Source: Gemmatimonadota bacterium
GTDB lineage: Bacteria; Gemmatimonadota; Gemmatimonadetes; Longimicrobiales; Gaopeijiaceae
Assembly: GCA_009692205.1 (NCBI GenBank)
Contig: SHZR01000008.1
Location: forward strand, 1 to 64,000
Length of the DNA stretch: 64,000 nucleotides
Direction: 5' to 3'
Shown: one piece after another, positions 35,331 to 43,979 of the stretch
How the letters are laid out: each line of letters starts with the position of its first letter
How positions within the stretch are numbered: position 1 is the stretch's first letter
Made by a program: the position numbers and the translations under genes
Notes under the pieces: generated by a model
Database searches by the model: none
What the model was told of the DNA's origin: nothing
What the model saw: the letters and a program-made list of their open reading frames with translations, nothing else

Positions 35331-36152
35331 TATCTGTACGGAATCTCCCCACACACGGAGGAGCGCTGCATCAAGGCGATCGAGACGAAGCCCTCCGTGG
35401 CCGCGCACGGCTCGACGCACCACGCCAACTCGCAGTTCCTCGTGCAGAACGACAAGGGCGAGTGGGAGACCATCGCCCGTCTCTCCGAGTTCGCGTTCGG
35501 TAAGGTGGGCGAGGTCGTTCCTACCGACGCCTGCCGCGTGGCGCCAGCGAACTCACGCGTGCGCTGGGACATTCACTACTACCCGGACGGCAAGGCGGTT
35601 CAAGACGATCAGGTCGAGGTCGCCATTTGGTACCACGACGAGACGTTCAACCGCGAGGCCTCATATCCGCAGGACCTGCGCTCTTACGCCCTCAAGGGCG
35701 GCGACTTCGACATCCCGCCCCATGGCAAGCTGATGACGCAGGGCTTCCAATCGTTCGATCACCCGGTCCGGATCGACAGCTGGCAGCCGCACCTGCATCT
35801 GCGGGGCGTGGCCATGTCGATCGAGGCGTTCTATCCGGAGACGGGCAAGCGCGAGATGATCAGCATGGCCTCCACCTGGAACGCCGGCTGGAACCTCAGC
35901 CACATCTACGAGGAAGGCCATCAGCCGATGCTGCCTGCCGGCGCGGTCCTCATCCTGACCGGCTGGTACGACAACACCGAGAACAACCCGCGCAATCCGG
36001 ATGCGGATCAGTGGGTGGGCATGGGACAGCGCACGACCGATGAGATGTCCCACGCCTGGATCGCGGTCACACACTTGGACGAAGAGGGCTACGAGCGGCT
36101 GGTTGCGGAGCGCGAGAGTCCGCCCGTGGTCGACAACGGAGGTGCCCGATGA
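35331..36152 (+). pseudogene. 5'-truncated copper type II monooxygenase-like gene
   Basis: Recognisable coding begins abruptly around 35331 ([20 protein letters not shown]) with no start codon before a stop at 35289. The nearest possible start is GTG at 35397. The rest resembles the PHM-like copper domains found in exported redoxin or cytochrome fusions: AAHGSTHHANSQF, a HxH ligand pair in SWQPHLHLRGVAM, and the C-terminal NTENNPRNPDADQWVGMGQR ... DEMSHAWIAV. The signal peptide and upstream domains are missing. The stop overlaps the next gene by ATGA, so the operon partner survives. The protein might still be made from GTG 35397 but would not be exported. Confidence 0.7.
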
Positions 36153-37042
36153 ACGCCCGGCAAGTCGTATCCGGAGCCCTCGCGGCTGCGATGCTTGCCG
36201 CGACGGGTGCCTCGCTCGAGGCACAGCTGCCTCCTAACCTGCGGGACTACCCGCTCGCGACGTTCCACAAGTCGGGTGACCTCGTGGCGCCCTTCTTCGA
36301 CGGGTTCTACGACAATGGCGACGGCACCGTCACCTTCTCGTTCGGGTTCATGAACCGGAATACCGAAGAGATCGTCGACATCCCGCTCGGGCCGAACAAC
36401 TTCATCGAGCCCGCGCAGTTCAACGGCATGCAGCCCTCCCACTTCCCCGTGTACGATCGGGGTGGGCTCATAGGGAAGCGTGAACGCGGATCGTTCGCGG
36501 TGACGGTGCCGGCCAACATGGCGGGCACGGAAGTCGTCTGGACGCTGACGCACGCCGGCCGCACCTACGCGGTGCCAGGTCGAACCGGGACGATCGCGTA
36601 CGATATGAGCACGGGACCCGCGGCCTTCGGGTCGCTCCCGCCGGCAGTGCGCTTCACGGCGGACAGCCCGATCTCCACGAACCGCGAAGGTGTCGTGGCC
36701 GAGCGGGTCACGGCGAGGGTCGGCATGCCGGTGACGCTCTCCGCGTTGGTCCAGGATCGCGGCGAGTGCGCGCCCTACGCCGCAGATCTCGAAGGCAAGA
36801 TGGTCTTCCCCGTCAACGCCACGTGGATCCTGCATCAGGGTCCGGCCGCGGTCGTCTTCTCGATCGAGACCGAAAAGATCGAGAGCGAAGGCTGGGGGGT
36901 CGCGACGACCCAGGCCACGTTCTCGGAGCCGGGTGAGTACGTGATCCGCCTGCGTGCCGACAACTTCGGCGCGCCGGACAGCAAGTTCGACAATCAGTGC
37001 TGCTGGTCGAACGCGTACGTGCCCGTGACCGTGACACCCTGA
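36149..37042 (+). CDS. Secreted protein of unknown function, partner of the monooxygenase-like gene
   Basis: 297 residues. Signal peptide (ALAAAMLAATGASLEAQ). The mature part has two beta domains: VTFSFGFMNRNTEEIVDIPL ... FNGMQPSHFPVYDRG, then VTARVGMPVTLSALVQDRGE and a cadherin/PKD-like end ATFSEPGEYVIRLRADNFG. A vicinal Cys pair (DNQCCWSN) is near the C-terminus. No named family. ATGA overlap with the copper-monooxygenase-like gene suggests the two products act together outside the cytoplasm. Confidence 0.7.
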   Translation: MNARQVVSGALAAAMLAATGASLEAQLPPNLRDYPLATFHKSGDLVAPFFDGFYDNGDGTVTFSFGFMNRNTEEIVDIPLGPNNFIEPAQFNGMQPSHFPVYDRGGLIGKRERGSFAVTVPANMAGTEVVWTLTHAGRTYAVPGRTGTIAYDMSTGPAAFGSLPPAVRFTADSPISTNREGVVAERVTARVGMPVTLSALVQDRGECAPYAADLEGKMVFPVNATWILHQGPAAVVFSIETEKIESEGWGVATTQATFSEPGEYVIRLRADNFGAPDSKFDNQCCWSNAYVPVTVTP

Positions 37043-37058
37043 CGACCTTGTCGAGAGG

Positions 37059-37098
37059 CGAGGGCTCCGAACCGCAAGGCTACGGTCCGGAGCCCTCG
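37059..37098 (+). terminator. Long hairpin after the secreted-protein gene
   Basis: CGAGGGCTCCGAACCG pairs with CGGTCCGGAGCCCTCG (one mismatch) over an 8-base loop. It follows the 36149-37042 gene by 16 bases, but the tail is not T-rich and an ATG follows 6 bases later, so it may instead control translation of the next gene. Confidence 0.5.
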
Positions 37099-37104
37099 AT
37101 TCAC

Positions 37105-37305
37105 ATGCGCAACGTCTCTTTCGCCAAGCCCGCCCCTGTGTCCGCGTGGTGCCAGAAGTGCCAGAAGTGCCAGAAGCTCGTGGCTCTCAGGAATCTCCGT
37201 CCGTGGCCCGAGGGTGTGCTCGCGGTCGGTGAGTGCCCGCAGTGCCACGCCAAGCTCGCCGCGAAGAAGCCGATCGAGTGTGGAAGCACCTTACCCGCCG
37301 CCTAG
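37105..37305 (+). CDS. Small cysteine-rich (zinc-ribbon-like) protein
   Basis: 66 residues from ATG 37105: MRNVSFAKPAPVSAWCQKCQ, then KCQKLVALRNLRPWPEGVLA and GECPQCHAKLAAKKPIECGS. Cys pairs C-x2-C and C-x2-C could hold zinc. The DNA has three exact copies of TGCCAGAAG (37150-37176), giving CQKCQKCQK, so the number of Cys may vary between strains by slippage. Function unknown. No ribosome site is visible because a hairpin occupies the upstream region. Confidence 0.55.
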   Translation: MRNVSFAKPAPVSAWCQKCQKCQKLVALRNLRPWPEGVLAVGECPQCHAKLAAKKPIECGSTLPAA

Positions 37306-37310
37306 GTCGC

Positions 37311-38552
37311 TCATCGCGTGCACTGAGCGCTCATGTCGCGCTGCTCCGGCGGCAGGATCGCCAGTCGGATCGATCGGTTGGCTACCGTGCTCATGATCTC
37401 GTGCACAAAGCGGCCTACGCGCGCGGAGTGGTCGTAGTCGATGTACTGCGGCTCGTCGGTCGGCATGTGATAGTCCATCGAGTAGCCGGTCGAGAAGTAC
37501 GTCACTGGGATCGTGCGCCGAAAGTAGCTCACCTGATCGCTCCGGCAGAAACGGTTGAGCGCGTTGGTGCGGTCCCAGGAGTAGTCGATCGCCATGGTCT
37601 CCTCACGCACCGCGTTGAGTGAGTCGATCGCGTCACCGAACTCTGCGGAGAGACGCCGGGCGCCGAGCATCTGCACCTGTGCCGGGCCGCCGAACCGGAC
37701 GTCGGCGACCCCGCCGTTGCCGAGCATGTCCATGTTGTGCGCCGCCACGATCGAGTCGAGCGGTAGGGTGGGATTGTCGGTGAAGTAGCGCGAGCCCACG
37801 AGGCCGGCCTCCTCGGCCGCGTGCGAGATGAAGATGATCGAGCGCCGCGGGGCCGGGCCCGCCGCGAACCGCTCGGCGATCTCGAGGAGCACTCCGGTGC
37901 CCGACGCGTCGTCGTCGGCTCCGTTCATCACGGTGTCGGGGCGCGGCGGACGAATGGCACGCGCGTAGGCGATGAGCGAGTCGATGCGCGCCTGCTGCTC
38001 CGGGGTGGGCGCGCCCGGACGATCGTTCGCGCCCTGCGGCCGCATGACGCGGTTGAACGCACGCAGTGCGTCGTGGTCGAGGGCAGGACCCTCGACTAGG
38101 CCTTCGTGGTCGTTGTGCGCGCCGACCAGAACATACTGGCCGCGGAGGGCGGGATCTGACCCCGGCAGGACGGCGATCACGTTGCGTGCCGGATACTCCG
38201 GCTGAGCTCCCTCTACGGGCACATCCTGGAAGTACCCGCCGCCCTCTCCCGCGGGCTGGAGCCCGAGTCGCCGAAACACCGACGCCACATACTCGGTGGC
38301 CATCCAGTTTCCGCGCGTGCCCGCTGCTCTGCCCGCCATCGAGTCCGCCGCGAGTTGGTAGATGTGCGTGCGCAGGTCGTCCGCCGCGATGGCCGGTTGG
38401 GTCGCTCTGGGCGCCCACGTGAACGGCCCCTCATCGGGCCACACCCTGGGCGGATCGGCGGCCTGCGCGGCGAGCACATGCGCGCCGAGGGCGCAGCTCA
38501 CGAACGACAACGCGACGGCCCTCGGGATGAGGAGTGGGCGGCGGAACGTCAT
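37311..38552 (-). CDS. Secreted M28 family aminopeptidase-like protein
   Basis: 413 residues with signal peptide (ALSFVSCALGAHVLAAQAA). M28 zinc ligands: LVGAHNDHEGL (H-x-D type), NGADDDASGTGVLLEIAE (bridging Asp), SHAAEEAGLVGSRY (catalytic Glu-Glu), and YHMPTDEPQYID (C-terminal His). Ligand order is normal. It removes N-terminal residues from peptides in the periplasm or outside. An insert of about 45 residues between the first His and the bridging Asp is longer than usual. Confidence 0.87.
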   Translation of the reverse strand: MTFRRPLLIPRAVALSFVSCALGAHVLAAQAADPPRVWPDEGPFTWAPRATQPAIAADDLRTHIYQLAADSMAGRAAGTRGNWMATEYVASVFRRLGLQPAGEGGGYFQDVPVEGAQPEYPARNVIAVLPGSDPALRGQYVLVGAHNDHEGLVEGPALDHDALRAFNRVMRPQGANDRPGAPTPEQQARIDSLIAYARAIRPPRPDTVMNGADDDASGTGVLLEIAERFAAGPAPRRSIIFISHAAEEAGLVGSRYFTDNPTLPLDSIVAAHNMDMLGNGGVADVRFGGPAQVQMLGARRLSAEFGDAIDSLNAVREETMAIDYSWDRTNALNRFCRSDQVSYFRRTIPVTYFSTGYSMDYHMPTDEPQYIDYDHSARVGRFVHEIMSTVANRSIRLAILPPEQRDMSAQCTR

Positions 38553-38645
38553 GAGGATGGGCTCACGGGCTAGGGGCTCGGTCACACGCGGTCGCCCTTT
38601 GGGACACCAAGGCCCGGCAGCTTGTTCGTCCTCTGCCTGGGGCCG

Positions 38646-39155
38646 TTAGCCCTGCTCCCAGATATGCGCGCCGATGATCGCGCCCCGGCCGATCCACTGG
38701 TGCACGATCGCCGCCACGGTCTCCCCGAGGCCTTCGAGGTCGTGGGGCTTCTGGTGGACGGCAAGCGCACCCAGCTCGAGCGCGCGCGCCTCATCCTCGG
38801 GCAGAACCGAGCCGGTCAGCACGACCACCGGGAACGGCCGCGGAGTCAGGTGCTCGCGAATCCAGCGGAGCACCTCGAACCCGTCGAGCTCAGGCATGTA
38901 GAGATCGAGGATGACGAGATCGGGTGTCGCGTGTGCGGGAGGGTCCTGAAGTGGCGCGATGCCCTGGAGATACGCGATTCCGTCCACGCCATTGTCGGCG
39001 ATCTGGACCTCGAGCCCGGGGTGGGCCCGGCGAGCGGCGACTCCGACGAGAAGCGATTGGTCACGCGCATCCTCGATGACCAGCAGCGTGGGACCACGCT
39101 CTCGCAAGGCTCTTTCCCTCCCTGGGATGCCGGGTATGGCCTTTGGGGGGGCCAT
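38646..39155 (-). CDS. Single-domain response regulator (REC only)
   Basis: 169 residues. A short N-terminal tail leads to one receiver domain: acidic pair in TLLVIEDARDQSLLV, phospho-acceptor in PDLVILDLYMPELDGFEVLR, Thr in VVVLTGSVLPEDEA, and Lys in LAVHQKPHDLEGLG. There is no output domain. Such proteins act as phosphate shuttles or stand-alone signal outputs. No kinase adjacent; ATG at 39155 fits the domain. Confidence 0.88.
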   Translation of the reverse strand: MAPPKAIPGIPGRERALRERGPTLLVIEDARDQSLLVGVAARRAHPGLEVQIADNGVDGIAYLQGIAPLQDPPAHATPDLVILDLYMPELDGFEVLRWIREHLTPRPFPVVVLTGSVLPEDEARALELGALAVHQKPHDLEGLGETVAAIVHQWIGRGAIIGAHIWEQG

Positions 39156-39305
39156 ACTAACATGTGTCCGTGCGGGCCGGTCGGGCCAAGGTTTGGACTG
39201 GCGGCCCCTCTTGGGCCGTCTCATGATTCGGCTCCGGACCCTCGGGTCCGCGTTCGCGCCACATCCGGCCAGTGAGGCTCCCCTGCGCATCCGCGTCGCC
39301 GCCGA

Positions 39306-39947
39306 GTGAGCATCCCATGGGTCCCCAGGGCGCTGGCGCTGGCGCTCGCCGCCTCGTCGCTCACGCCGTTCGCGTCGGCCTGCGCCCAGCAGAACATCCG
39401 CCGACTCGACATCTCGGAGCCGGTCACCTACTTCACCGCCGAGGCTGCGGCCGACGCCGGGGGCAACGACGGGGACGCCACCCTGGCGCTCTGGGCGCTC
39501 GGCGCGTGGGCCGGGGTGGTCGATCCTGCGGTCATGCTGCGCCCGGGGCCCGAGGCGACCGCCACTCTGCGCGTCTACTGGGTCCCCGCCGGGGCGGGGC
39601 TGTACGGCGAGATGCGGAGCCGCACGGTGGATGGGCGTCTCGCCGCCGATGTGTTCGTGCACCCCGACACCGATGCGCTCGGCGGAGACATCGCTCGCCT
39701 GGCCCGAGAGGACCCGCTCTTCCGCGACGCGGTCGTCTACCTGACCTGCGTACACGAGCTCGGGCACGCGTTCGGGCTAGGGCATACCGCAGCGTTCGCC
39801 GACATCATGTACTCGTTCCAATACGGCGGCGACATCGTCGCCTACTTCATGCGCTTTCGTGAGCAACTCGATGCGCGCGAGGACATCCGCACGGTGTCAC
39901 CGTTCTCGGTGGACGACGCTCGAACCTTCCGGGCGCTGTACCGCTAG
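39306..39947 (+). CDS. Secreted metzincin-type zinc metalloprotease
   Basis: 213 residues, GTG start. Signal peptide ending ASACAQQ. The zinc site is VHELGHAFGLGHT, the full HExxHxxGxxH metzincin motif, followed by a Met-turn candidate in ADIMYSFQYGG. The size and position fit a minimal matrixin-like or archaemetzincin-like domain. No propeptide or cysteine switch is visible. A Gly-Asn-Asp-Gly-Asp stretch near residue 52 could bind Ca2+. Confidence 0.82.
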   Translation: MSIPWVPRALALALAASSLTPFASACAQQNIRRLDISEPVTYFTAEAAADAGGNDGDATLALWALGAWAGVVDPAVMLRPGPEATATLRVYWVPAGAGLYGEMRSRTVDGRLAADVFVHPDTDALGGDIARLAREDPLFRDAVVYLTCVHELGHAFGLGHTAAFADIMYSFQYGGDIVAYFMRFREQLDAREDIRTVSPFSVDDARTFRALYR

Positions 39948-40047
39948 CCGCAAGTCGTGGACGCGCCGGACATTGCGCGGCACGAACCCGCGGACTAGAT
40001 CCGCCAGTGGGCGGCTGGATGCGCACCTGACCACAGGGAGGAGATCC

Positions 40048-42147
40048 ATGAGCAAGCTGCATGTCCCCTTGGTAGTGACCGCGCGTGCTGCGGCGCTGTC
40101 GCTCGCGCTCGGACTGCTTTCCGCGAGCTCGGTGTCTGCCCAGCAGCCACGCACGCTCCTCGGCACGCCGTGCACCGCGTCCGCCGACACCCCCGTGACC
40201 GAGCCGGAGACGGGGCGGACGTACCTCCTCGACTACCCGTGCGATCTCCGCGCCGGTGAGGATGTCACGTTCATCCTGAGCCTGCACGGGGCGGGATCGA
40301 GCGGCACCTGGCAACGACGTTACTTCCCCGCGTTCGACCAGAAGGAGCGCCATCGTCTGGTGATCGCTGCGCCGTACTCGCCGACGCGCGTTTGGTCCGA
40401 GGGGGACGACGCCTATCTCCGCAACATCGTCACTTCCATCGTGAATGAGGTCGGGAGCGAGAACATCCGCGCGTTCTGGCTGGCGGGGCACTCGCAGGGC
40501 GGCCTGACGTCTCGCCGCCTCGTGTGCACGGACTTCTTCTCCGCCAGGGTCGACGGCTTCCTGAGCCTGTCGGGCGGACGGGTAGGCGGAGGCGCGGAGC
40601 GCGCGACCGGCGCGGGACGGCCGCGTCAGGCCAGCGAGCCGCCCGCCGCCGCGCCCCCGGCGGCACCCGCCGCCGCGCCCGCGCCCGCGAGTGACCCCAG
40701 CTGCGATTTCTCGCACATCTTCGCCATCGGCCAGCACGACATCGCGTCCCTCCCCTCCACCTCCAGTGTCGCCCAGCGCTACCGCTGCGACGCGCGCGAG
40801 CGCCGGCCCGATGTCGTCGATACCCAGCCGGGCCAGGTCCACGACGGAGGCCGGCAGAACCCCGGCTCGCGCGCGTGGGGACTGCTCCCGAGGCCCGGGT
40901 CGGCGGAGGTCTTCGTCTATCCAGGCTGCGACGACGGGCGCGTGGTCGCCGACGTCGTCCGCCTCGACAAGGGCCACACCGAGGGCCTGGAGCCCGCCGT
41001 CACGGAGGCGCTCGTCGGCCTGATGGTATCCGCGGCGGGCGGGAAGATCGCGAACATGGCCGCGACGCAGACGGCGGTGCCCAACGACTACTCGGATCCC
41101 GCGTCGTGGCTCTGCCGTCCGGGGCGGCAGGATGCCTGCGCCGTGGACCTGAGCACCACGGTCGTGCGGTCCGATGGCACGCTGTCGCGGGAGGCATGGA
41201 GCGGGAACGCGTCTGCGCCGATCGACTGCTTCTACGTCTATCCCACGGTATCGACCGACACCGGCATGAACAGCGACATGACGCCCAACGAGGCGGAGCT
41301 GCGCGTCGTGAATCAACAGTTCGCCCGTTTTGGGTCAGTCTGCCGGCTCTACGCTCCGAACTACCGTCAGGTCACGCTCGCGGGCCTCAGGGAGCGGCGC
41401 ACGGGCGGCACCACCAGTCTCGACCAGGGCCTCGCCTACGACGACGTGCGGGATGCCTTCCACCACTACCTCGAGCACGACAACGGCGGCCGGGGCTTCG
41501 TGCTCGTCGGCCACTCGCAGGGCTCCTATGTGCTCACCTCGCTCGTCGCACAGGAGATCGACGGCCAGCCCATCCAGGACCGCATGGTGTCGGCGCTCCT
41601 GCTGGGCGCCACCGTGCCCGTCGCTCGCGGCGGGGACGGCGGCGGAGCCTTCCGCACCGTCCCGCTCTGCCGATCCGCGTCGCAGACCAGCTGCGTGATC
41701 GCGTTCTCCTCGTTCCGCTCGACCGCGCCTCCGCCCGCGAACACGCTGTTCGGCCAAGTCGCGGACCCCGCCCTCGCGGCGGCGTGCACCAACCCCGCGG
41801 CCCTCGCCGGCGGGAGCGGTGAACTGCACGCGTACCTTTCAACCACCGGCGGCACGATCGTCGGAGGCGGTAGAGGGGGCCCGCGTCCCTGGGTCGCGTC
41901 CGGACCCGCCATCGAGACGCCCTTCGTGTCCGCTCCTGGGCTCCTCACCGCAAGGTGCGCCACCAACGAGAACGCGACCTACCTCGAGGTGACGGTTCAC
42001 GGTGATCCCGCGGACCGGCGCGCGGACGACATCACAGGCGATCTCACGGCGCAGTGGGGACTCCACCTCGTCGACGTGAACCTCGCCATGGGCAACCTCG
42101 TCGCGATCGTGCGCGAGCAGACCGCGAGCTGGCAGCGAACGAGGTAG
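40048..42147 (+). CDS. Fusion of two secreted alpha/beta hydrolases (LpqC-like plus DUF3089)
   Basis: 699 residues with signal peptide (LALGLLSASSVSAQ). First hydrolase: oxyanion segment FILSLHGAGSSGTWQRRYF and nucleophile AFWLAGHSQGGLTSRRL (Ser near 149), as in PHB depolymerase/LpqC esterases. An Ala/Pro-rich insert (about 195-215) follows. Second hydrolase (from about 350): PIDCFYVYPTVS, then GFVLVGHSQGSYVLTSLVAQ (Ser near 490), matching DUF3089. Both keep a GHSQG elbow, so both may be active. These families are normally separate proteins. GGAGGAG precedes the ATG. Confidence 0.8.
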   Translation: MSKLHVPLVVTARAAALSLALGLLSASSVSAQQPRTLLGTPCTASADTPVTEPETGRTYLLDYPCDLRAGEDVTFILSLHGAGSSGTWQRRYFPAFDQKERHRLVIAAPYSPTRVWSEGDDAYLRNIVTSIVNEVGSENIRAFWLAGHSQGGLTSRRLVCTDFFSARVDGFLSLSGGRVGGGAERATGAGRPRQASEPPAAAPPAAPAAAPAPASDPSCDFSHIFAIGQHDIASLPSTSSVAQRYRCDARERRPDVVDTQPGQVHDGGRQNPGSRAWGLLPRPGSAEVFVYPGCDDGRVVADVVRLDKGHTEGLEPAVTEALVGLMVSAAGGKIANMAATQTAVPNDYSDPASWLCRPGRQDACAVDLSTTVVRSDGTLSREAWSGNASAPIDCFYVYPTVSTDTGMNSDMTPNEAELRVVNQQFARFGSVCRLYAPNYRQVTLAGLRERRTGGTTSLDQGLAYDDVRDAFHHYLEHDNGGRGFVLVGHSQGSYVLTSLVAQEIDGQPIQDRMVSALLLGATVPVARGGDGGGAFRTVPLCRSASQTSCVIAFSSFRSTAPPPANTLFGQVADPALAAACTNPAALAGGSGELHAYLSTTGGTIVGGGRGGPRPWVASGPAIETPFVSAPGLLTARCATNENATYLEVTVHGDPADRRADDITGDLTAQWGLHLVDVNLAMGNLVAIVREQTASWQRTR

Positions 42148-42153
42148 CGCCGA

Positions 42154-42993
42154 TCAGGAGCCCGCGAGCAGACGCGCGACCGTGAGGTGATAGACCGTCT
42201 GCTGGCGCTCGTAGATGACGAGCGCCATGCCTTCGCTCTGTGTCTCCTGGAGCACCCCACTGAGGATCGCTCCGAGCTCACGCGATTTGCGCGCTGACAC
42301 CGACTCGAACGCCAAGTCGACGAACCGCTCCATGTGAGGGCGGAGTTCCGGCGGGACGTCCGCGAGGATCTCCTCGGGGCGCTCGGCGGGAGGGGCGAAC
42401 GCCGCGTAGGACACGTCGACCGTCACGCCGAACTCGTGGGAGCTGACTCCAGCGGCGGCGTTGGCGTTGTCCTCGCGCAGCTCCTCCTGACGGTCGGACG
42501 TCCGCAGTGCGCTCGTGATCTCCAGCCGGTACGGTGGCAACTCGAGCGCGGCGAGGCGCTCCTGGAAGCGCTCACCGACCACCGCGAGCAGGGTACGCAG
42601 ATCGGGCACCACGTATGCCGGTGACGAGCCTCGTCGCACGATCCAGTGCGCGGTGCTGTCCTCGAGCTCGATGAGGCGGCCGGTCGCGACGAGCGAGTCC
42701 CTGATCGCATCGCTGGTCACGCGCACCGCGATCGCGCGCGCTCGAGCCACGTGCACCCCGTTCTGGAAGAGACGCAGCGCGTCTTCCTCGGCAGGCGTCA
42801 TCACGGGCCGGGGGCCGAGGATGCGGTCGGCCCCATCCGCAAGACGGTCCGCGCGTCGGATCGTCTCGGCCATCACGCGCTCGACCTCTACGAGTGTCGC
42901 GACCTGAGCAGCCTGAACTGCTGCTAGGCGCTCGCGCTCCGCGCGGCCGCACGCCGACAGCGACAGGACCAACAACAACATGGGCGTTCGCAT
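42154..42993 (-). CDS. DUF5715 family lipoprotein
   Basis: 279 residues. Lipoprotein signal MRTPMLLLVLSLSAC. A helical segment is followed by a domain with LEITSALRTSDRQEELREDN and SSHEFGVTVDVSY, the pattern of DUF5715, which resembles the D-Ala-D-Ala carboxypeptidase/M15 fold (S-x-H-x-x-G-x-x-x-D). It may act on peptidoglycan stems, but the metal-binding set is incomplete by eye. The start at ATG 42993 puts the lipobox at residues 12-15. Confidence 0.75.
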   Translation of the reverse strand: MRTPMLLLVLSLSACGRAERERLAAVQAAQVATLVEVERVMAETIRRADRLADGADRILGPRPVMTPAEEDALRLFQNGVHVARARAIAVRVTSDAIRDSLVATGRLIELEDSTAHWIVRRGSSPAYVVPDLRTLLAVVGERFQERLAALELPPYRLEITSALRTSDRQEELREDNANAAAGVSSHEFGVTVDVSYAAFAPPAERPEEILADVPPELRPHMERFVDLAFESVSARKSRELGAILSGVLQETQSEGMALVIYERQQTVYHLTVARLLAGS

Positions 42994-43129
42994 GGGGTCA
43001 TCATGGATGGCGGCCCGCCGGGCGTCCAGCACGGGCCCGCCCGATCCTACAGAGCGGACGGCGGCGGCGCCTTGCCGACGCCACCCCCCGCGCGCGACAA
43101 TCACCGCCCCCACAATCGGGCCAGGCTTC

Positions 43130-43923
43130 GTGAATCAAGATTTCCGCGCAAAATCCACCCTCGGTGTGGCGCTCTCCGGCGCGGTCCTCCTCACGCCGTT
43201 CACCATCAACCACGTTGAGCAGGGCCGGATGCTCCTCGCGGCGGGGACGGGGATCATCGTCGTGGCCCTCGCCGTGCTCGCGTGGCGCGGGAGCCAGAAC
43301 CGCTATAACGCCCTGGTCACGTTCGGCGCACTCACCCCGGCCATGCTCTTCTTCCTGGGTGTCTCCCTCTACGAGCAGGGGGTGATCGGCGCGCTCTGGT
43401 GCTTCCCCGCGATCCTCGCCTTCTACTTCACCCTGCCCGAACGGCTCGCGTGGACGTCCAACGCGGGGCTCTACGCCGTTGCCGTACCCTGCTCGAGACG
43501 ACGCTCGAACAGGCCATGGAGCAGTCGCGGCGCTCAGGGATCCCCATGACACTCCTGGCTCTCGATCTGGATTGGTTCAAGAGCATCAACGACAGTCTTG
43601 GGCATCAGGCCGGAGATGCGGCGCTGCGCGGTGTCGCCGACATCTTGCGTGCACGCATCCGTCGCAGCGATCGCGCGTTTCGCATCGGCGGCGAGGAGTT
43701 CCTGACGTTCCTCTATGGAGCGGACGCAGAGCGCGGACGGCAGATCGCTGAAGATCTCCGCAACGCGGTGGCGTCCAAGCCGCTCGTCCCGGGACGTCCG
43801 ATCACGGTGAGCATCGGGGTCGCCGCCTACTCCGGCGACCAGAACTGGGAGCAGTGGCTCAATCGTTGCGACCAGAACCTCTACGGGGCGAAGGCGGCAG
43901 GGCGAAACGCAGTCGTCGGGTGA
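43130..43923 (+). pseudogene. Broken membrane diguanylate cyclase (GGDEF)
   Basis: GTG 43130 opens a membrane protein with four to five helices (VALSGAVLLTPFTINHVEQG, MLLAAGTGIIVVALAVLAW, ALTPAMLFFLGVSLYEQG, IGALWCFPAILAFYFTL). At about 43487 the frame breaks. A GGDEF domain then runs in another frame from TLLETTLEQAMEQSRRSG through LALDLDWFKSINDSLGHQAG and FRIGGEEFLTF (GGEEF active site) to QNLYGAKAAGRNAV. The segment that normally carries D-x-L-T-G-L-x-N-R-R is missing, so this is a deletion plus frameshift, not a point indel. Intact, it would make c-di-GMP. Confidence 0.78.
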
Positions 43924-43979
43924 GCGCTTCCGGAGGCAACGGCACGTCTACATCCTACCGGCTAGGCCGGTAGCTCCTC

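Noticed and set aside
39847-41316. Minus-strand 489-residue frame
   Set aside because: It is antisense to the metzincin end and double hydrolase, with low-complexity Arg/Gly sequence and no motif.
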